The position numbers were made by a program, and so were the translations under genes. The notes beneath the pieces are model-generated. The model was given only the letters and a program-made list of their open reading frames with translations, did no database searches and was not told the origin of the DNA. This document shows positions 1 to 10,227 of a stretch of 64,000 nucleotides of DNA, one piece after another. Location of the stretch: assembly GCF_031178445.1 (NCBI RefSeq), contig NZ_JAPSIY010000003.1, positions 62,001-126,000 on the forward strand, given 5' to 3'. Numbering within the stretch: the stretch's first letter is position 1; every line of letters starts with the position of its first letter. The DNA is from Microbacterium sp. Lineage in GTDB: Bacteria > Actinomycetota > Actinomycetes > Actinomycetales > Microbacteriaceae.

Positions 1-1128
1 CGCGAGATGTCCACGCTGCAGACCCCGCCGGAGGACCGGCACCCGATCCTCTCCTTCGTCGGCCCGCGCAGCGACAAGCAGATCGCCGCGGCGATCCGCC
101 GCGAGATCCTGCGCGAGGGGCAGGTGTTCTTCGTGCACAACCGCGTGCAGTCGATCCAGCGGGTCGCGGCCGAGCTCGCCGAGCTCGTACCCGAGGCGCG
201 CATCGCGGTGGCGCACGGCAAGATGGGCGAGCACCAGCTCGAGCAGGTCGTCGACGACTTCTGGGAGCGCAAGTACGACGTGCTGGTCTCCACGACGATC
301 ATCGAGACCGGTCTGGACATCTCCAACGCGAACACGATCATCATCGACCGCGCCGACAAGTACGGGCTCTCGCAGCTGCACCAGCTCCGCGGTCGCGTGG
401 GGCGCGGCCGCGAGCGCGCCTACGCGTACTTCCTCTACGACGACACCAAGCCGCTCAGCGAAACCGCCGCAGACCGCCTGCAGACCATCGCCGTGAACAA
501 CGATCTCGGCTCGGGCATGCAGGTCGCGCTGAAGGACCTCGAGTTGCGCGGCGCCGGCAACATGCTGGGCGCCGAGCAGGCAGGGCACATCGCGGGCGTA
601 GGGTTCGACCTCTACCTGCGCATGATCGGCGAGGCGGTCGCCAACTTCCGGGGAGAGGAGACCGAGACCGGGGCCGAGCTGCGGCTGGAGCTGCCGGTCG
701 AAGCGCGCATCCCCGAGCACTACATCGACAGCGAGCGGCTGCGACTGGAGGCGTACCAGAAGCTGTCGTCCGCGGCGACGGCCACAGCGACCGACGATGC
801 GATCGACCTCGTGGCAGAGGAGCTGATCGACCGCTACGGCGCGTTGCCCGAGGAGGTCGAGACGCTCGTGACCGTGGCTCGGCTGCGCCGTCGGGCAGCC
901 CGTGCCGGCCTGACCGATGTCGTCGCGATGGGATCGAACCTGCGCATCGCGCCGGCGCGCTTCGAGGACTCGATGAAGGTGCGCCTGCAGCGGCTGTACC
1001 CGAAGGCGAAGCTCGTCGGCGGGGGAGAAGCCGTTGTCGTGCCGATGCCGGGGCCGGACGGCCCCGAGCTCATCGCCTGGGTCGGCCAGCTCTTCACCGC
1101 GTTGTTCCCGGAGCCGGTCAAGGCCTGA
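1..1128 (+). CDS. mfd: Transcription-repair coupling factor Mfd, C-terminal part
   Basis: Mfd removes RNA polymerase stalled at DNA damage and recruits the UvrABC excision machinery. The frame is open from base 1, so the gene begins outside the window; only the last 375 residues of a protein that is usually 1,100-1,200 aa are present. Visible are the second RecA-like helicase lobe with STTIIETGLDIS and motif VI QLRGRVGRGRERAY (near residue 128), then the Mfd-specific C-terminal domain that starts around LELPVEARIP and runs to the stop. The next mycobacterial-type neighbours, mazG and eno, follow after an insertion of unrelated genes. The identity is secure because REMSTLxTPPxDR at the window start is typical of Mfd and RecG-like helicases and the C-terminal domain is Mfd-specific. 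Confidence 0.97.
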   Translation, partial: REMSTLQTPPEDRHPILSFVGPRSDKQIAAAIRREILREGQVFFVHNRVQSIQRVAAELAELVPEARIAVAHGKMGEHQLEQVVDDFWERKYDVLVSTTIIETGLDISNANTIIIDRADKYGLSQLHQLRGRVGRGRERAYAYFLYDDTKPLSETAADRLQTIAVNNDLGSGMQVALKDLELRGAGNMLGAEQAGHIAGVGFDLYLRMIGEAVANFRGEETETGAELRLELPVEARIPEHYIDSERLRLEAYQKLSSAATATATDDAIDLVAEELIDRYGALPEEVETLVTVARLRRRAARAGLTDVVAMGSNLRIAPARFEDSMKVRLQRLYPKAKLVGGGEAVVVPMPGPDGPELIAWVGQLFTALFPEPVKA

Positions 1129-1152
1129 CGTCCCGCCACGACACCGTTCTGC

Positions 1153-1158
1153 TATTTT
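1153..1158 (+). promoter_or_regulatory. -10 box TATTTT of leaderless promoter
   Basis: TATTTT ends six bases before the ATG at 1165 and there is no Shine-Dalgarno sequence, so transcription probably starts at the start codon itself. Confidence 0.55.
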
Positions 1159-1164
1159 CAGAGA

Positions 1165-1968
1165 ATGGTGAATAAACCGGGATCGCTGACGCGCCCAGGT
1201 GCCCGCATCCGATATCGGGACGACGGTGGTGATGCGGCGGCCGTGGTCTTCACCCACGGTGCGGGGATGGATCACACCATGTTCGCCGCGCAGGCCGAGG
1301 CTGTGCGCGAGGCGGGATACCGCTCCGTCCTGTGGGATCTGCGCGGACACGGAGAATCCGCCATCGACCCTGGATGCCGGTTCACGGCGACCGCCGCGCT
1401 GGAGGACCTCGGCGCGCTGATCGACGACCGCGGGCTCTCCCGTCCGATCCTCGTCGGTCACTCCCTCGGCGGGAATCTCTCGCAGGCGTTCGTGCAGGAG
1501 CATCCGCAGCGAGCCGCCGGGCTCATCGTCGTGGGCTCAACGTGGAACACGGGGCCGCTGAGCCGCCTGGAGCGGCTCGGCCTGCGGCTGGCGGCCCCCA
1601 TGCTGGGCATGATCCCGGCCGCTCGCCTGCCGCGTCTGATGGCGGCGGCATCCGCGGTGAGTCCTGGCGCCATCGCTGAGACCGAGCGGGTTTTCGCGCG
1701 GATGCCGAAGGCGCTGTTCCTCGACGTCTGGCGCGCGACGGTCTCGTTCGTGAAACCCGACCCGGCCTACCGGACCCCCGTGCCCATCGGCCTGTTGCGC
1801 GGCGCAGAGGATCGCACCGGCAACATCTCGTCCGCGATGCCGCGGTGGGCGCAGGCGGAAGGGGTGCGCGAACGGGTGATCGCCGGCGCGGGGCACATCG
1901 TCACGCTCGACGCGCCGGACGCCTCGAGCGCCGCGCTGCTGTCGATCCTCGAGGAGCTGGCCTCGTGA
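1165..1968 (+). CDS. Alpha/beta-fold hydrolase
   Basis: A 267-aa single-domain alpha/beta hydrolase of the esterase or haloperoxidase type; the substrate cannot be read from sequence. The catalytic triad is visible: nucleophile Ser100 in VGHSLGG, acid Asp216 in RGAEDR, and His244 in GAGHIV. The oxyanion-loop HGAGMD lies at residues 31-36. There is no signal peptide, so it is cytoplasmic. The start at 1165 is supported by the -10 box just upstream. Its stop overlaps the GTG of the next gene (GTGA), so it is translationally coupled to a GbsR/MarR-like regulator, which may control it. Confidence 0.85.
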   Translation: MVNKPGSLTRPGARIRYRDDGGDAAAVVFTHGAGMDHTMFAAQAEAVREAGYRSVLWDLRGHGESAIDPGCRFTATAALEDLGALIDDRGLSRPILVGHSLGGNLSQAFVQEHPQRAAGLIVVGSTWNTGPLSRLERLGLRLAAPMLGMIPAARLPRLMAAASAVSPGAIAETERVFARMPKALFLDVWRATVSFVKPDPAYRTPVPIGLLRGAEDRTGNISSAMPRWAQAEGVRERVIAGAGHIVTLDAPDASSAALLSILEELAS

Positions 1969-2426
1969 CCGACGCCGAGCGCTTCGTCGACGCCGTGGGG
2001 GACATGCTCGTCGCATGGAACCTGCCGCGCGCGACCGGTCGCGTTTACGGCCACCTGCTGCTGAGGGCGGAGGCATCGACAGCCGAGCAGCTCCAGGAGG
2101 CGCTGAAACTCAGCAGCGGCGCGGTGAGCACTGCCGTCCGCTCCCTGGTCTCGTGGGGGCTGGCTCGCACCATCTCACAGCCGGGCAGTCGTCGGCTGCT
2201 CATCGAGGCATCAGGCGGCTTCGAACAGCTGCTCGCCGCCAGTCACGAGCGGGCGCACGTGTTCATCCGGACGCTGCGCTCGGCGGAGTCGTTGGCCGAG
2301 GACGAGCGCGCCGCACGCAGGCTCGCCGACGTCACCGACCTCTTCGCGGCGTACGTCGCGGCGGGCGAAGACATGCTTCGCCGTGGTGCGCAGCGACCGG
2401 CTCCGCACGAGTCGGCTCTCCAGTAG
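1965..2426 (+). CDS. GbsR/MarR-type transcriptional regulator
   Basis: A 153-aa DNA-binding protein. The N-terminal half carries a winged helix-turn-helix (LLLRAEASTAEQLQEAL, then LSSGAVSTAVRSLVSWGLA) typical of the GbsR group, whose best-known members repress osmoprotectant synthesis genes; here the ligand is unknown. The C-terminal third is predicted helical (dimerisation). GTG 1965 was chosen because it overlaps the upstream hydrolase stop by four bases and the protein then begins TDAERFVDAVG, a normal GbsR N-terminus. The frame is open further upstream inside the hydrolase, but that part has no homology-like features. Confidence 0.85.
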   Translation: MTDAERFVDAVGDMLVAWNLPRATGRVYGHLLLRAEASTAEQLQEALKLSSGAVSTAVRSLVSWGLARTISQPGSRRLLIEASGGFEQLLAASHERAHVFIRTLRSAESLAEDERAARRLADVTDLFAAYVAAGEDMLRRGAQRPAPHESALQ

Positions 2427-2445
2427 GGCGGCCGTCGCTGCGCCG

Positions 2446-2805
2446 TCAGACCGCCGAGCCCAGGTACAGCAGCGTTCCGTCGGGGTCGCGCACCTGGGCG
2501 ACCCGCTCGCCCCACGGCATCCCCTCGGGCTCTGCGACGGACTCGGCACCGGCGTCGACCGCCGCCGAGTGCGCGGTGTCGACGTCATCGACGTACAGCC
2601 AGATGGCGACGGCATCGCCTCCCGCCGCATCCGGTTCGAAGCCGATCCCTATCGTGCCGCCGCCGACCGCCATCGCGACGTAGACTTCGCGCCCGTCGTG
2701 TTCGAAGCGGTACTCGACGGATGCCGAGAAGGCACGCTGATAGAAGTCGACGAGCGCCGGCAGATCGGTTGTGCGCAGGATGGGGAACAGCCTCGTCACC
2801 GTCAT
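2446..2805 (-). CDS. VOC family (glyoxalase/bleomycin-resistance fold) protein
   Basis: A 119-aa vicinal-oxygen-chelate fold protein, starting MTVTRLFPILRTTDLPALVDFYQ and ending DPDGTLLYLGSAV, the classic first and last strands of this fold. Members include dioxygenases, glyoxalases and drug-binding proteins; which reaction applies here cannot be told. The start at 2805 was chosen over a longer reading because the domain begins immediately after it and because TACTGT on the minus strand (2818-2813) ends seven bases before it, a leaderless arrangement. It converges with the GbsR-like gene 19 bp away. Confidence 0.8.
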   Translation of the reverse strand: MTVTRLFPILRTTDLPALVDFYQRAFSASVEYRFEHDGREVYVAMAVGGGTIGIGFEPDAAGGDAVAIWLYVDDVDTAHSAAVDAGAESVAEPEGMPWGERVAQVRDPDGTLLYLGSAV

Positions 2806-2881
2806 GGGGGCGACAGTAGACCCGTCGCCGGCCACGATCAAGTCCCCTCCGATCTGCGCATCGGCTAGCCTGTCTCGAACC

Positions 2882-3265
2882 ATGACTGCCTTGACTGAGA
2901 CCGATCTGCTCGCACTGGAACGGGAAGGCTGGGACTCGCTGTGCGCGTCGCGCGGCGCCGCCTTCTACGGAGAGATCATGACCTCTGACGCGCTGATGAT
3001 CCTCGTGAACGGGATGATCCTCGACCGCGCCGGGGTGAAGGATTCGCTGGACGGCGCGCCGCCCTGGGCGACGTATTCGATCACGCACGAGCGACTCGTG
3101 CCGATCGCGGCCGATGCCGCAGCCCTCACATATCGGGCGACAGCGCACCGAGACGGCGAGGAGCCGTTCGAGGCGCTGATGACGAGCGTGTACACGGTGC
3201 GCGACGGACGACCGCGACTGGCGCTGTACCAGCAGACGGCGGCGGGCGACGGTCCGACCGACTGA
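2882..3265 (+). CDS. NTF2-like (DUF4440-type) protein
   Basis: A 127-aa protein of the cone-shaped NTF2/SnoaL fold: an N-terminal helical segment (ETDLLALEREGWDSL) followed by GAAFYGEIMTSDALMIL and the pattern of curved strands seen in DUF4440 proteins. Such proteins bind small molecules or act as isomerases or polyketide cyclases; no catalytic residue can be assigned. ATG 2882 follows a TAGCCT hexamer (2866-2871) by ten bases, with no Shine-Dalgarno sequence. It is divergent from the VOC gene and may share its control region. Confidence 0.7.
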   Translation: MTALTETDLLALEREGWDSLCASRGAAFYGEIMTSDALMILVNGMILDRAGVKDSLDGAPPWATYSITHERLVPIAADAAALTYRATAHRDGEEPFEALMTSVYTVRDGRPRLALYQQTAAGDGPTD

Positions 3266-3302
3266 TCCTGAGTCGGTGCTGCCCCACGCGGCCGCCGTTC
3301 AC

Positions 3303-3308
3303 TAGTCT
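3303..3308 (+). promoter_or_regulatory. -10 box TAGTCT of leaderless promoter
   Basis: TAGTCT ends six bases before ATG 3315, with no ribosome binding site between. Confidence 0.55.
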
Positions 3309-3314
3309 GGCCGC

Positions 3315-3920
3315 ATGAAGTTCGAGCACCTCGGGGCTCGCCCCCGCATCCACGCCACCGCCGTCGTGGCGCCGACCGCGGTCATCTCGGGAGACGTCGA
3401 GATCGGCCCGCACTGCCAGGTGCTGCACGGCGCCGTGATCACGGCCGAAGGCGGCCCGATCACGCTCGGTGAGCACGTGATCGTGATGGAGAACGCGCTG
3501 ATCCGCGCGACGGCGGCGAATGCCGTGCACATCGGCGATCACACCCTGGTGGGCACACTCGCCAGCGTCGCAGGGGCGACGGTCGGTGAAGAGGTGTTCC
3601 TCGCGTCCGGGGCGCGCGTGTTCAACGGTGCGCTGGTAGGGCCGCGCTGCGAGGTGCGGGTCAACGCGATCGTGCAGCGTCGCTCTGTGCTGCCCGAGGG
3701 TACCGTCGTGCCCATCGGCTGGGTGGCGACCGGGGATCCCGTGCAGCTGCTTTCGCCAGATCAGGCTGACGAGATCGCCGCGGCGATGCCCGAGCTCGAC
3801 TTTCCCGGCCACGTCTTCGGCGTCGACCGCGACACCCCCGATCTCATGGTGCAGCTCACCGAACGCTACGGCTCTTCGCTCGCCCGGCACGCAGACGACC
3901 GGCCCGTCGACGGCATCTGA
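3315..3920 (+). CDS. Gamma-carbonic anhydrase family protein (left-handed beta helix)
   Basis: A 201-aa hexapeptide-repeat protein: residues 12-130 show the [LIV]G-x4 periodicity of a left-handed beta helix (for example VISGDVEIGPHCQVLHGAVI, then AVHIGDHTLVGTLASVAGATVG). The histidines in QVLHGAV and AVHIGDHTLV fit the trimer-interface zinc site of the gamma-class carbonic anhydrases, but the family also includes acyltransferase-like and non-catalytic members, so the activity is a family inference. The C-terminal tail (about 60 residues) is charged and outside the helix. It is a monocistronic gene ending in front of a strong bidirectional terminator. Confidence 0.8.
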   Translation: MKFEHLGARPRIHATAVVAPTAVISGDVEIGPHCQVLHGAVITAEGGPITLGEHVIVMENALIRATAANAVHIGDHTLVGTLASVAGATVGEEVFLASGARVFNGALVGPRCEVRVNAIVQRRSVLPEGTVVPIGWVATGDPVQLLSPDQADEIAAAMPELDFPGHVFGVDRDTPDLMVQLTERYGSSLARHADDRPVDGI

Positions 3921-3967
3921 CGGTTCCCACGGGACCGCGACTTCACCGAGAACCGGATCTTCGTCGA

Positions 3968-4000
3968 GAACAGGACGGATGCTCGGCATCCGTCCTGTTC
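3968..4000. terminator. Bidirectional terminator hairpin
   Basis: A perfect 14-bp stem (3968-3981 with 3987-4000) closed by the 5-base loop ctcgg lies between two convergent genes, the gamma-carbonic anhydrase homologue and gdhA. There is no U-tract, as is common for actinobacterial terminators. Confidence 0.75.
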
Positions 4001-4075
4001 TGAGTGATCGTCCTGCGCCCGGTGACGGCGCACGTTGCCCGTTCACGGCATAAGCCGTGGGCGGAGCGGATGCGG

Positions 4076-5503
<1,428 letters not shown>

Positions 5504-5569
5504 TCAGGCTCGGTTTCACACTTTAGCGTGCGGTGTCGGGCGCATCTCACGGCTGGATCAGGGGCAGGG

Positions 5570-8236
5570 TCAGCCGGTGTTCTGCAGTCCGGCCGCCACT
5601 CCGCTCACCGACAGCAGCAGCAGCCGGCGCAGTTCGGGGTCGTCCACGGGCTGATCGGCGTCAGAGCGCAGCCCGCGCAGCGCGCGCAACTGCAGCAGTG
5701 ACAGTGCGTCGACGTAGGGCGTGCGCAGCTGAACGGCGCGCTGCAGGATCGGCTTGTTCTCGAGCAGGCCGTCGCCGCCGGTGAGGCGCACCACCCATTC
5801 CCGGGTGAGCCGCAGTTCCTCGAGCACGAGGGCGGCGAGATCGTCTCGATCGCCGAGGGCGAGATACCGGCGGGCGATGCGCTCGTCGGTCTTCGCCAGG
5901 CTCATGGCGACGTTGTCGATCATGGTGCGAAGCAGCGGCCATTCCCGGTACGCCTCGCGCAGCGCCTGCTCGTCGCCGACCGCGTCGAGCGCCGAGCCCA
6001 GCCCGAACCAGCCCGCGAGGTTGATGCGGGCCTGGGTCCAGGCGAAGACCCACGGGATGGCACGCAGATCCTCGAGGGACTCGACGGAGAGGCCGCGGCG
6101 AGCGGGCCGCGAACCGAGGGCGAGCAGGCCGATCTCCTCCAGCGGCGTGACCGTCGCGAACCAGGGTGCGAAACCGTCGGCGCCGACGAGGGAGAAGAAG
6201 CGCTCTCTCGAGGCGGTGTCCATCGTCGCAGCGATGGAGGCGAACCGCTCGGCCGCGCCGCTCGTGCGCTGCTCGACGGTGGGGGAGGAGGCCAGCAGCG
6301 TCGCGGCGGCGACCTGGTCGATGTGCCGCATGGCGATGGCAGGCTCGCCGTAGCGGGCGAAGATCACCTCACCCTGCTCGGTGAGCTTGAAGCGGCCCTC
6401 GACGGAGTGGGGCGGCTGCGCGAGGATCGCCGAGTTCGCCGGCCCGCCGCCGCGGCCGAGTGCGCCGCCGCGCCCGTGGAACAGGGTGAGTCGGATGCCG
6501 GATTCCCTCGCCCACCGCGCGATCTCGCGCTGCGCCTCGTAGAGGGCGAGGTTGGCGGCCACGGGCCCGACGTCCTTCGACGAGTCCGAGTACCCGAGCA
6601 TCACCTCGAGACGGTTGCCCGTGGCGGCCATCCGCGCCTGGAACTCGGGGAACCGCACCGCCTCGGCGAGAATGCCGGGCGCGGCCTGGAGATCGGCGAA
6701 CGTCTCGAACAGCGGCACGACGTCGAGCACGGGGGCGTCCGAGCCCATGGCGTGCGCAGCCAGCCGGTGCACGGCTGCGAGGTCGGCGGCCGACTGCGTG
6801 AACGAGACGACGTAGCGGCCCGCCGCGCGCAGGCCGTGGCGCCTCTGGATGTCGGCGATCGCGCGGAACACGTCGAGCACCTCCTCGGTCTGCTCGCTCA
6901 GCGCGCCGCCCGACTCGATCTCGGCGAGGGCCTGGGCGTGCACCTTGGAGTGCTGGCGCACTTCCAGCTCAGTGAGGTGGAAGCCGTAGGTCTCGACCTG
7001 CCAGATCAGATGCTGCACACCGCCGAACGCGTGCCGCCGCGCCCCGGCTTCGAGCAGCGAGGACTGCACGGCACGCAGGTCCTCGAGGAGCTCCTCCGGA
7101 GCCGTGTACGCGTCTCCTGCACGGGCGCGGGTCGCTCCGACTCGGTGTGCGAGCGAGAGCATCACCCTGCGGTGGGGCTCGTCGGGCGAGCGCTTCGCGA
7201 TCTCGGCCGCCAGCTGCGGCTGTGAGGTCTCCAGGCGCCGCCAGATCGCGGCCACGCCCTCGCTCGGGGGAGTGTCGGCGGCATCGAGAGTCAGCGTACG
7301 TCCGATGCGCTCGATGGCGCGTTCGATGCCCCGCAGCACATGATCGGATGCGATCTCCGCGGCCTCCCTGGTCACGGATGCCGTGACGAAGGGGTTGCCG
7401 TCTCGGTCGCCGCCGACCCAGGATCCGACGCGCACGAAGGCCGGCACGACAGGTGCCTCATGACCGGATGCGTCGCCGCGCAGTGCGTCGTCGATACGGC
7501 GATACACGTGCGGAACCGTGGTGAACAGGGTCTCGTCGAAGACGCCCATCACGGTGCGGACCTCGTCGGTGGGGCTGGGCTTCTGCGCACGCAGCGGCGC
7601 CGTGCGCCACAGCGTGTCGATCTCCTCCAGCATCCGGCGAACGGCTCGCCGCTCCTCGGCGCCGCCGGCGCTCGCCGCATCGTGCTGGGTGAGCAGCTCG
7701 GAGAGGCGGCGGATGCTGCCGGACACCGCACGCCGCCTCGCTTCGGTCGGGTGCGCGGTGAACACCGGGTGGAAGCGCAGCTCGGCCAGCCGCCGGCGGG
7801 CCTCCTCGTCGCCCACTTCGCGGCTGAGCTGTGCGAACGCCGTGGCGACGGTGTCAGCGGCATCCTCGCGGCCGGGCTGTCCTGCCCTCTCGCGCAGCAC
7901 GCGCACGCGCTGATGCTCCTCGGCGAGGTTCACCAGGTGGAAGTAGCAGGTGAACGCACGGGCGACCTCGTCGGCGCGCTCGATCGTGAACGACTCGGCG
8001 ATCGCTGTGGCGCGCTCGAACGCCTCATCCGTCTCGGCCTCGGCCGCTTGGATCGTCGCGATACGCAGCCGCTCGACATCCTCGAACAGGCCCGGTGTGC
8101 CCGACTCGCGCAGCACCTGGCCGAGCAGGCCCCCGAGCATCCGCACGTCGGATCGCATCGCCTCGGGAATGCCGTTGGAAGCCTCGAATCGGGTGATGAC
8201 GCGGATGGCTTCGGTGTTCGTTGGCTCGAGCGACAT
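5570..8236 (-). CDS. ppc: Phosphoenolpyruvate carboxylase
   Basis: Carboxylates PEP to oxaloacetate, refilling the TCA cycle. At 888 aa it matches the family length. Signature residues are seen: catalytic His162 in FTAHPTEARRR, SWVGGDRDGNPFVT, the glycine-rich loop HGRGGALGRGGGP (around residue 585) and the C-terminal LQNTG, the last residues at the active or aspartate site. The start at 8236 (MSLEPTNTEA) was preferred because TACTCT on the minus strand ends six bases upstream, and the longer frame has a random Arg-rich prefix. It is divergent from nhaA. Confidence 0.96.
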   Translation of the reverse strand: MSLEPTNTEAIRVITRFEASNGIPEAMRSDVRMLGGLLGQVLRESGTPGLFEDVERLRIATIQAAEAETDEAFERATAIAESFTIERADEVARAFTCYFHLVNLAEEHQRVRVLRERAGQPGREDAADTVATAFAQLSREVGDEEARRRLAELRFHPVFTAHPTEARRRAVSGSIRRLSELLTQHDAASAGGAEERRAVRRMLEEIDTLWRTAPLRAQKPSPTDEVRTVMGVFDETLFTTVPHVYRRIDDALRGDASGHEAPVVPAFVRVGSWVGGDRDGNPFVTASVTREAAEIASDHVLRGIERAIERIGRTLTLDAADTPPSEGVAAIWRRLETSQPQLAAEIAKRSPDEPHRRVMLSLAHRVGATRARAGDAYTAPEELLEDLRAVQSSLLEAGARRHAFGGVQHLIWQVETYGFHLTELEVRQHSKVHAQALAEIESGGALSEQTEEVLDVFRAIADIQRRHGLRAAGRYVVSFTQSAADLAAVHRLAAHAMGSDAPVLDVVPLFETFADLQAAPGILAEAVRFPEFQARMAATGNRLEVMLGYSDSSKDVGPVAANLALYEAQREIARWARESGIRLTLFHGRGGALGRGGGPANSAILAQPPHSVEGRFKLTEQGEVIFARYGEPAIAMRHIDQVAAATLLASSPTVEQRTSGAAERFASIAATMDTASRERFFSLVGADGFAPWFATVTPLEEIGLLALGSRPARRGLSVESLEDLRAIPWVFAWTQARINLAGWFGLGSALDAVGDEQALREAYREWPLLRTMIDNVAMSLAKTDERIARRYLALGDRDDLAALVLEELRLTREWVVRLTGGDGLLENKPILQRAVQLRTPYVDALSLLQLRALRGLRSDADQPVDDPELRRLLLLSVSGVAAGLQNTG

Positions 8237-8242
8237 TCTTCG

Positions 8243-8324
8243 AGAGTATCCCGCGCGTTCGGGACGCCCGTCGTCTGTTACCCGTGCCCGCGACCGGCGG
8301 GCAGCAGGGCCCGGCAACTAGCAT
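8243..8324. promoter_or_regulatory. Divergent ppc/nhaA promoter region
   Basis: For ppc, TACTCT (minus, 8248-8243) ends six bases before its ATG. For nhaA, TAGCAT (plus, 8319-8324) ends eight bases before ATG 8333, which also has a GGGGAG ribosome site. Confidence 0.5.
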
Positions 8325-8332
8325 GGGGAGCG

Positions 8333-9499
8333 ATGCGCATCTCGTCGAACCCGCTCCGCGGGCAGCAGTTCCCCGCAGCCCTTCTGCTCGCTGCCGCAGG
8401 TCTCGGCCTGCTGCTGGCGAACGTGCCGACCCACGACGCGATCGCCTCGGTGCTGCACGCGCACATCGCGATCCCGGGCACGCCCCTCGACCTCTCGGTC
8501 GCGCATTGGATCTCGGACGGTCTGCTTGCCATATTCTTCCTCGTCGTCGCCATCGAACTTCGACACGAGCTCACGCACGGCGAGCTCAACTCGGCGCGCA
8601 AGGCCGTGCAACCGGCGATCGCGGCGGCCGGCGGCGTGCTGGTGCCCATCGCGGTCTATCTGCTCATCGCGGGGGGCGAGGGCACAGCCGGCGGGTGGCC
8701 GATCCCCACGGCCACCGACATCGCGTTCGCCCTGGGCGTTCTCGCCATGTTCGGCAAGGGCCTGCCTTCGGCGGTGCGCGTGTTCCTGCTGGCTCTCGCG
8801 ATCCTCGACGACATCATCGGCATCATCTTCATAGCCGTGCTGTTCGCGCACGACGTCGACTGGCTGATGTTCGCGATCGCGGTGGTGGCCGTGCTCGTCT
8901 TCTGGCTGCTCAGCCACTGGCTGCACGCCAGCGGCCACTCCGGCATCGCTGTCACCATGGGAGTCGTCGGCGTCGTCGCGTGGGGACTGATGGCGGCATC
9001 CGGCATCCATGCCACGATCGCCGGGGTCATGCTCGGGCTGGTCATGGCGCCGGTGCCCGCGGAGCGGGTGCGGCATGCGCTCGAGCCGACCGTGAACGGG
9101 GTGATTCTGCCGGTGTTCGCGTTCGCCGCGGCATTCGTCGTGATCCCCGCAGTGTCGCCGACTGAGCTGTCGCCGGCGTTCTGGGCGATCCTCATCGCGC
9201 TGCCCGTCGGCAAGATCATCGGCATAACGCTGTTCGGCTGGCTGAGCCTGCAACTGCGCCCGCGAGGCACGGCGCCCGCGCTCGCGCTGCCCGATGTGAT
9301 CGCGGCCGGCATGCTCGGCGGCATCGGATTCACCGTGTCGCTGCTCCTCGCGAACCTCGCCTTCGCAGCGGACGCCGAGGTGCGCGACCAGGCGATCCTC
9401 GGAGTGCTGGGAGGCTCGCTGATCGCTCTGCTGCTGTCGGGCGTCTTCGTGTCGATGCGTGCGCGGCACTACCGTGTGCTCGCAGCTGCGAGTTCCTGA
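8333..9499 (+). CDS. nhaA: Na+/H+ antiporter NhaA
   Basis: A 388-aa inner-membrane antiporter with about twelve membrane helices that exchanges Na+ for H+ for pH and salt homeostasis. Asp129 (TATDIAF) and Asp159-Asp160 (AILDDIIG) match the transport aspartates Asp133, Asp163 and Asp164 of the Escherichia coli protein, and ELRHELTHGEL is the conserved helix II loop. ATG 8333 sits behind GGGGAG; the frame runs far upstream through antisense ppc, but that part is not NhaA. It is followed 16 bp later by mazG. Confidence 0.96.
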   Translation: MRISSNPLRGQQFPAALLLAAAGLGLLLANVPTHDAIASVLHAHIAIPGTPLDLSVAHWISDGLLAIFFLVVAIELRHELTHGELNSARKAVQPAIAAAGGVLVPIAVYLLIAGGEGTAGGWPIPTATDIAFALGVLAMFGKGLPSAVRVFLLALAILDDIIGIIFIAVLFAHDVDWLMFAIAVVAVLVFWLLSHWLHASGHSGIAVTMGVVGVVAWGLMAASGIHATIAGVMLGLVMAPVPAERVRHALEPTVNGVILPVFAFAAAFVVIPAVSPTELSPAFWAILIALPVGKIIGITLFGWLSLQLRPRGTAPALALPDVIAAGMLGGIGFTVSLLLANLAFAADAEVRDQAILGVLGGSLIALLLSGVFVSMRARHYRVLAAASS

Positions 9500-9515
9500 C
9501 ATCGAGGAGAGGGCG

Positions 9516-10193
9516 ATGGCCGATCCTGACCCGTTGACCGTTCGCGACCCGCTGCGTGCGGCCGCGGAGACGATGCGCCAGGTGCGCGAGCGCTGCGTCT
9601 GGTCGCAGCAGATCACCCACCGGGATCTCGTGCCCTACCTCATCGAGGAGTCGCATGAGCTGATCGAAGCCGTGGAGGCCGGCGACCGCGCTGAGCTGCG
9701 CGAGGAGCTGGGAGATCTGCTCTGGCAGGTGCTGTTCCACTCCGCCGTCGCCGCTCAGCATCCCGATGACCCCTTCGACATCGATGACGTCGCGCGCGGC
9801 CTCGCCGAGAAGATGGTGAGGCGGCATCCGCACGTCTTCGCCGACGCGGTCGCCACGACGCCGCACGAGGTTCTGGTGCATTGGAATGCGGCGAAGGCGG
9901 CCGAGAAGCGCGAACGACGCAGCGTGCTCGACGGCGTGCCTTCCAGCATGCCTGCGCTGGCGCGCGCACAGAAGGTGCTGGGCAGGGCGGCCAGGGTCGG
10001 GGCGGGGGCCGATGTCGCTCTCGCGGCGCACGATGCCGCCGAGATCGGAGCCGCGCCGGAGTCGGAGGAGGAGCTGGGCGAGCTGCTGCTGACCCTCGCC
10101 GCTGCGGCGCACGCGAACGGCTGGGACGCCGAGCGTGCCCTGCGCGAGCGCCTCCGCCTGCTCGAGGACGAGGTGCGCTCCGCCGAGGCCTGA
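9516..10193 (+). CDS. mazG: Nucleoside triphosphate pyrophosphohydrolase MazG
   Basis: Hydrolyses NTPs and dNTPs to monophosphates plus pyrophosphate, cleaning the nucleotide pool and modulating stress signalling. It is 225 aa. The metal-binding EESHE plus EELGDLLWQ motifs (residues 34-75) and the WNAAKAAEKRERRSVLDG linker are typical of MazG. The second MazG-like domain has degenerate metal residues, as in mycobacterial MazG. ATG 9516 follows GAGGAGA. It is the expected neighbour of mfd and eno in actinobacteria, here separated from mfd by about 8 kb. Confidence 0.93.
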   Translation: MADPDPLTVRDPLRAAAETMRQVRERCVWSQQITHRDLVPYLIEESHELIEAVEAGDRAELREELGDLLWQVLFHSAVAAQHPDDPFDIDDVARGLAEKMVRRHPHVFADAVATTPHEVLVHWNAAKAAEKRERRSVLDGVPSSMPALARAQKVLGRAARVGAGADVALAAHDAAEIGAAPESEEELGELLLTLAAAAHANGWDAERALRERLRLLEDEVRSAEA

Positions 10194-10227
10194 CGGGGCC
10201 CGTCCGCGAACCTGGGAGAATGGGCGG

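Noticed and set aside
10130..10227. T-box riboswitch before hisS
   Set aside because: No room for a leader: the gap is 34 bases and the promoter seems leaderless.
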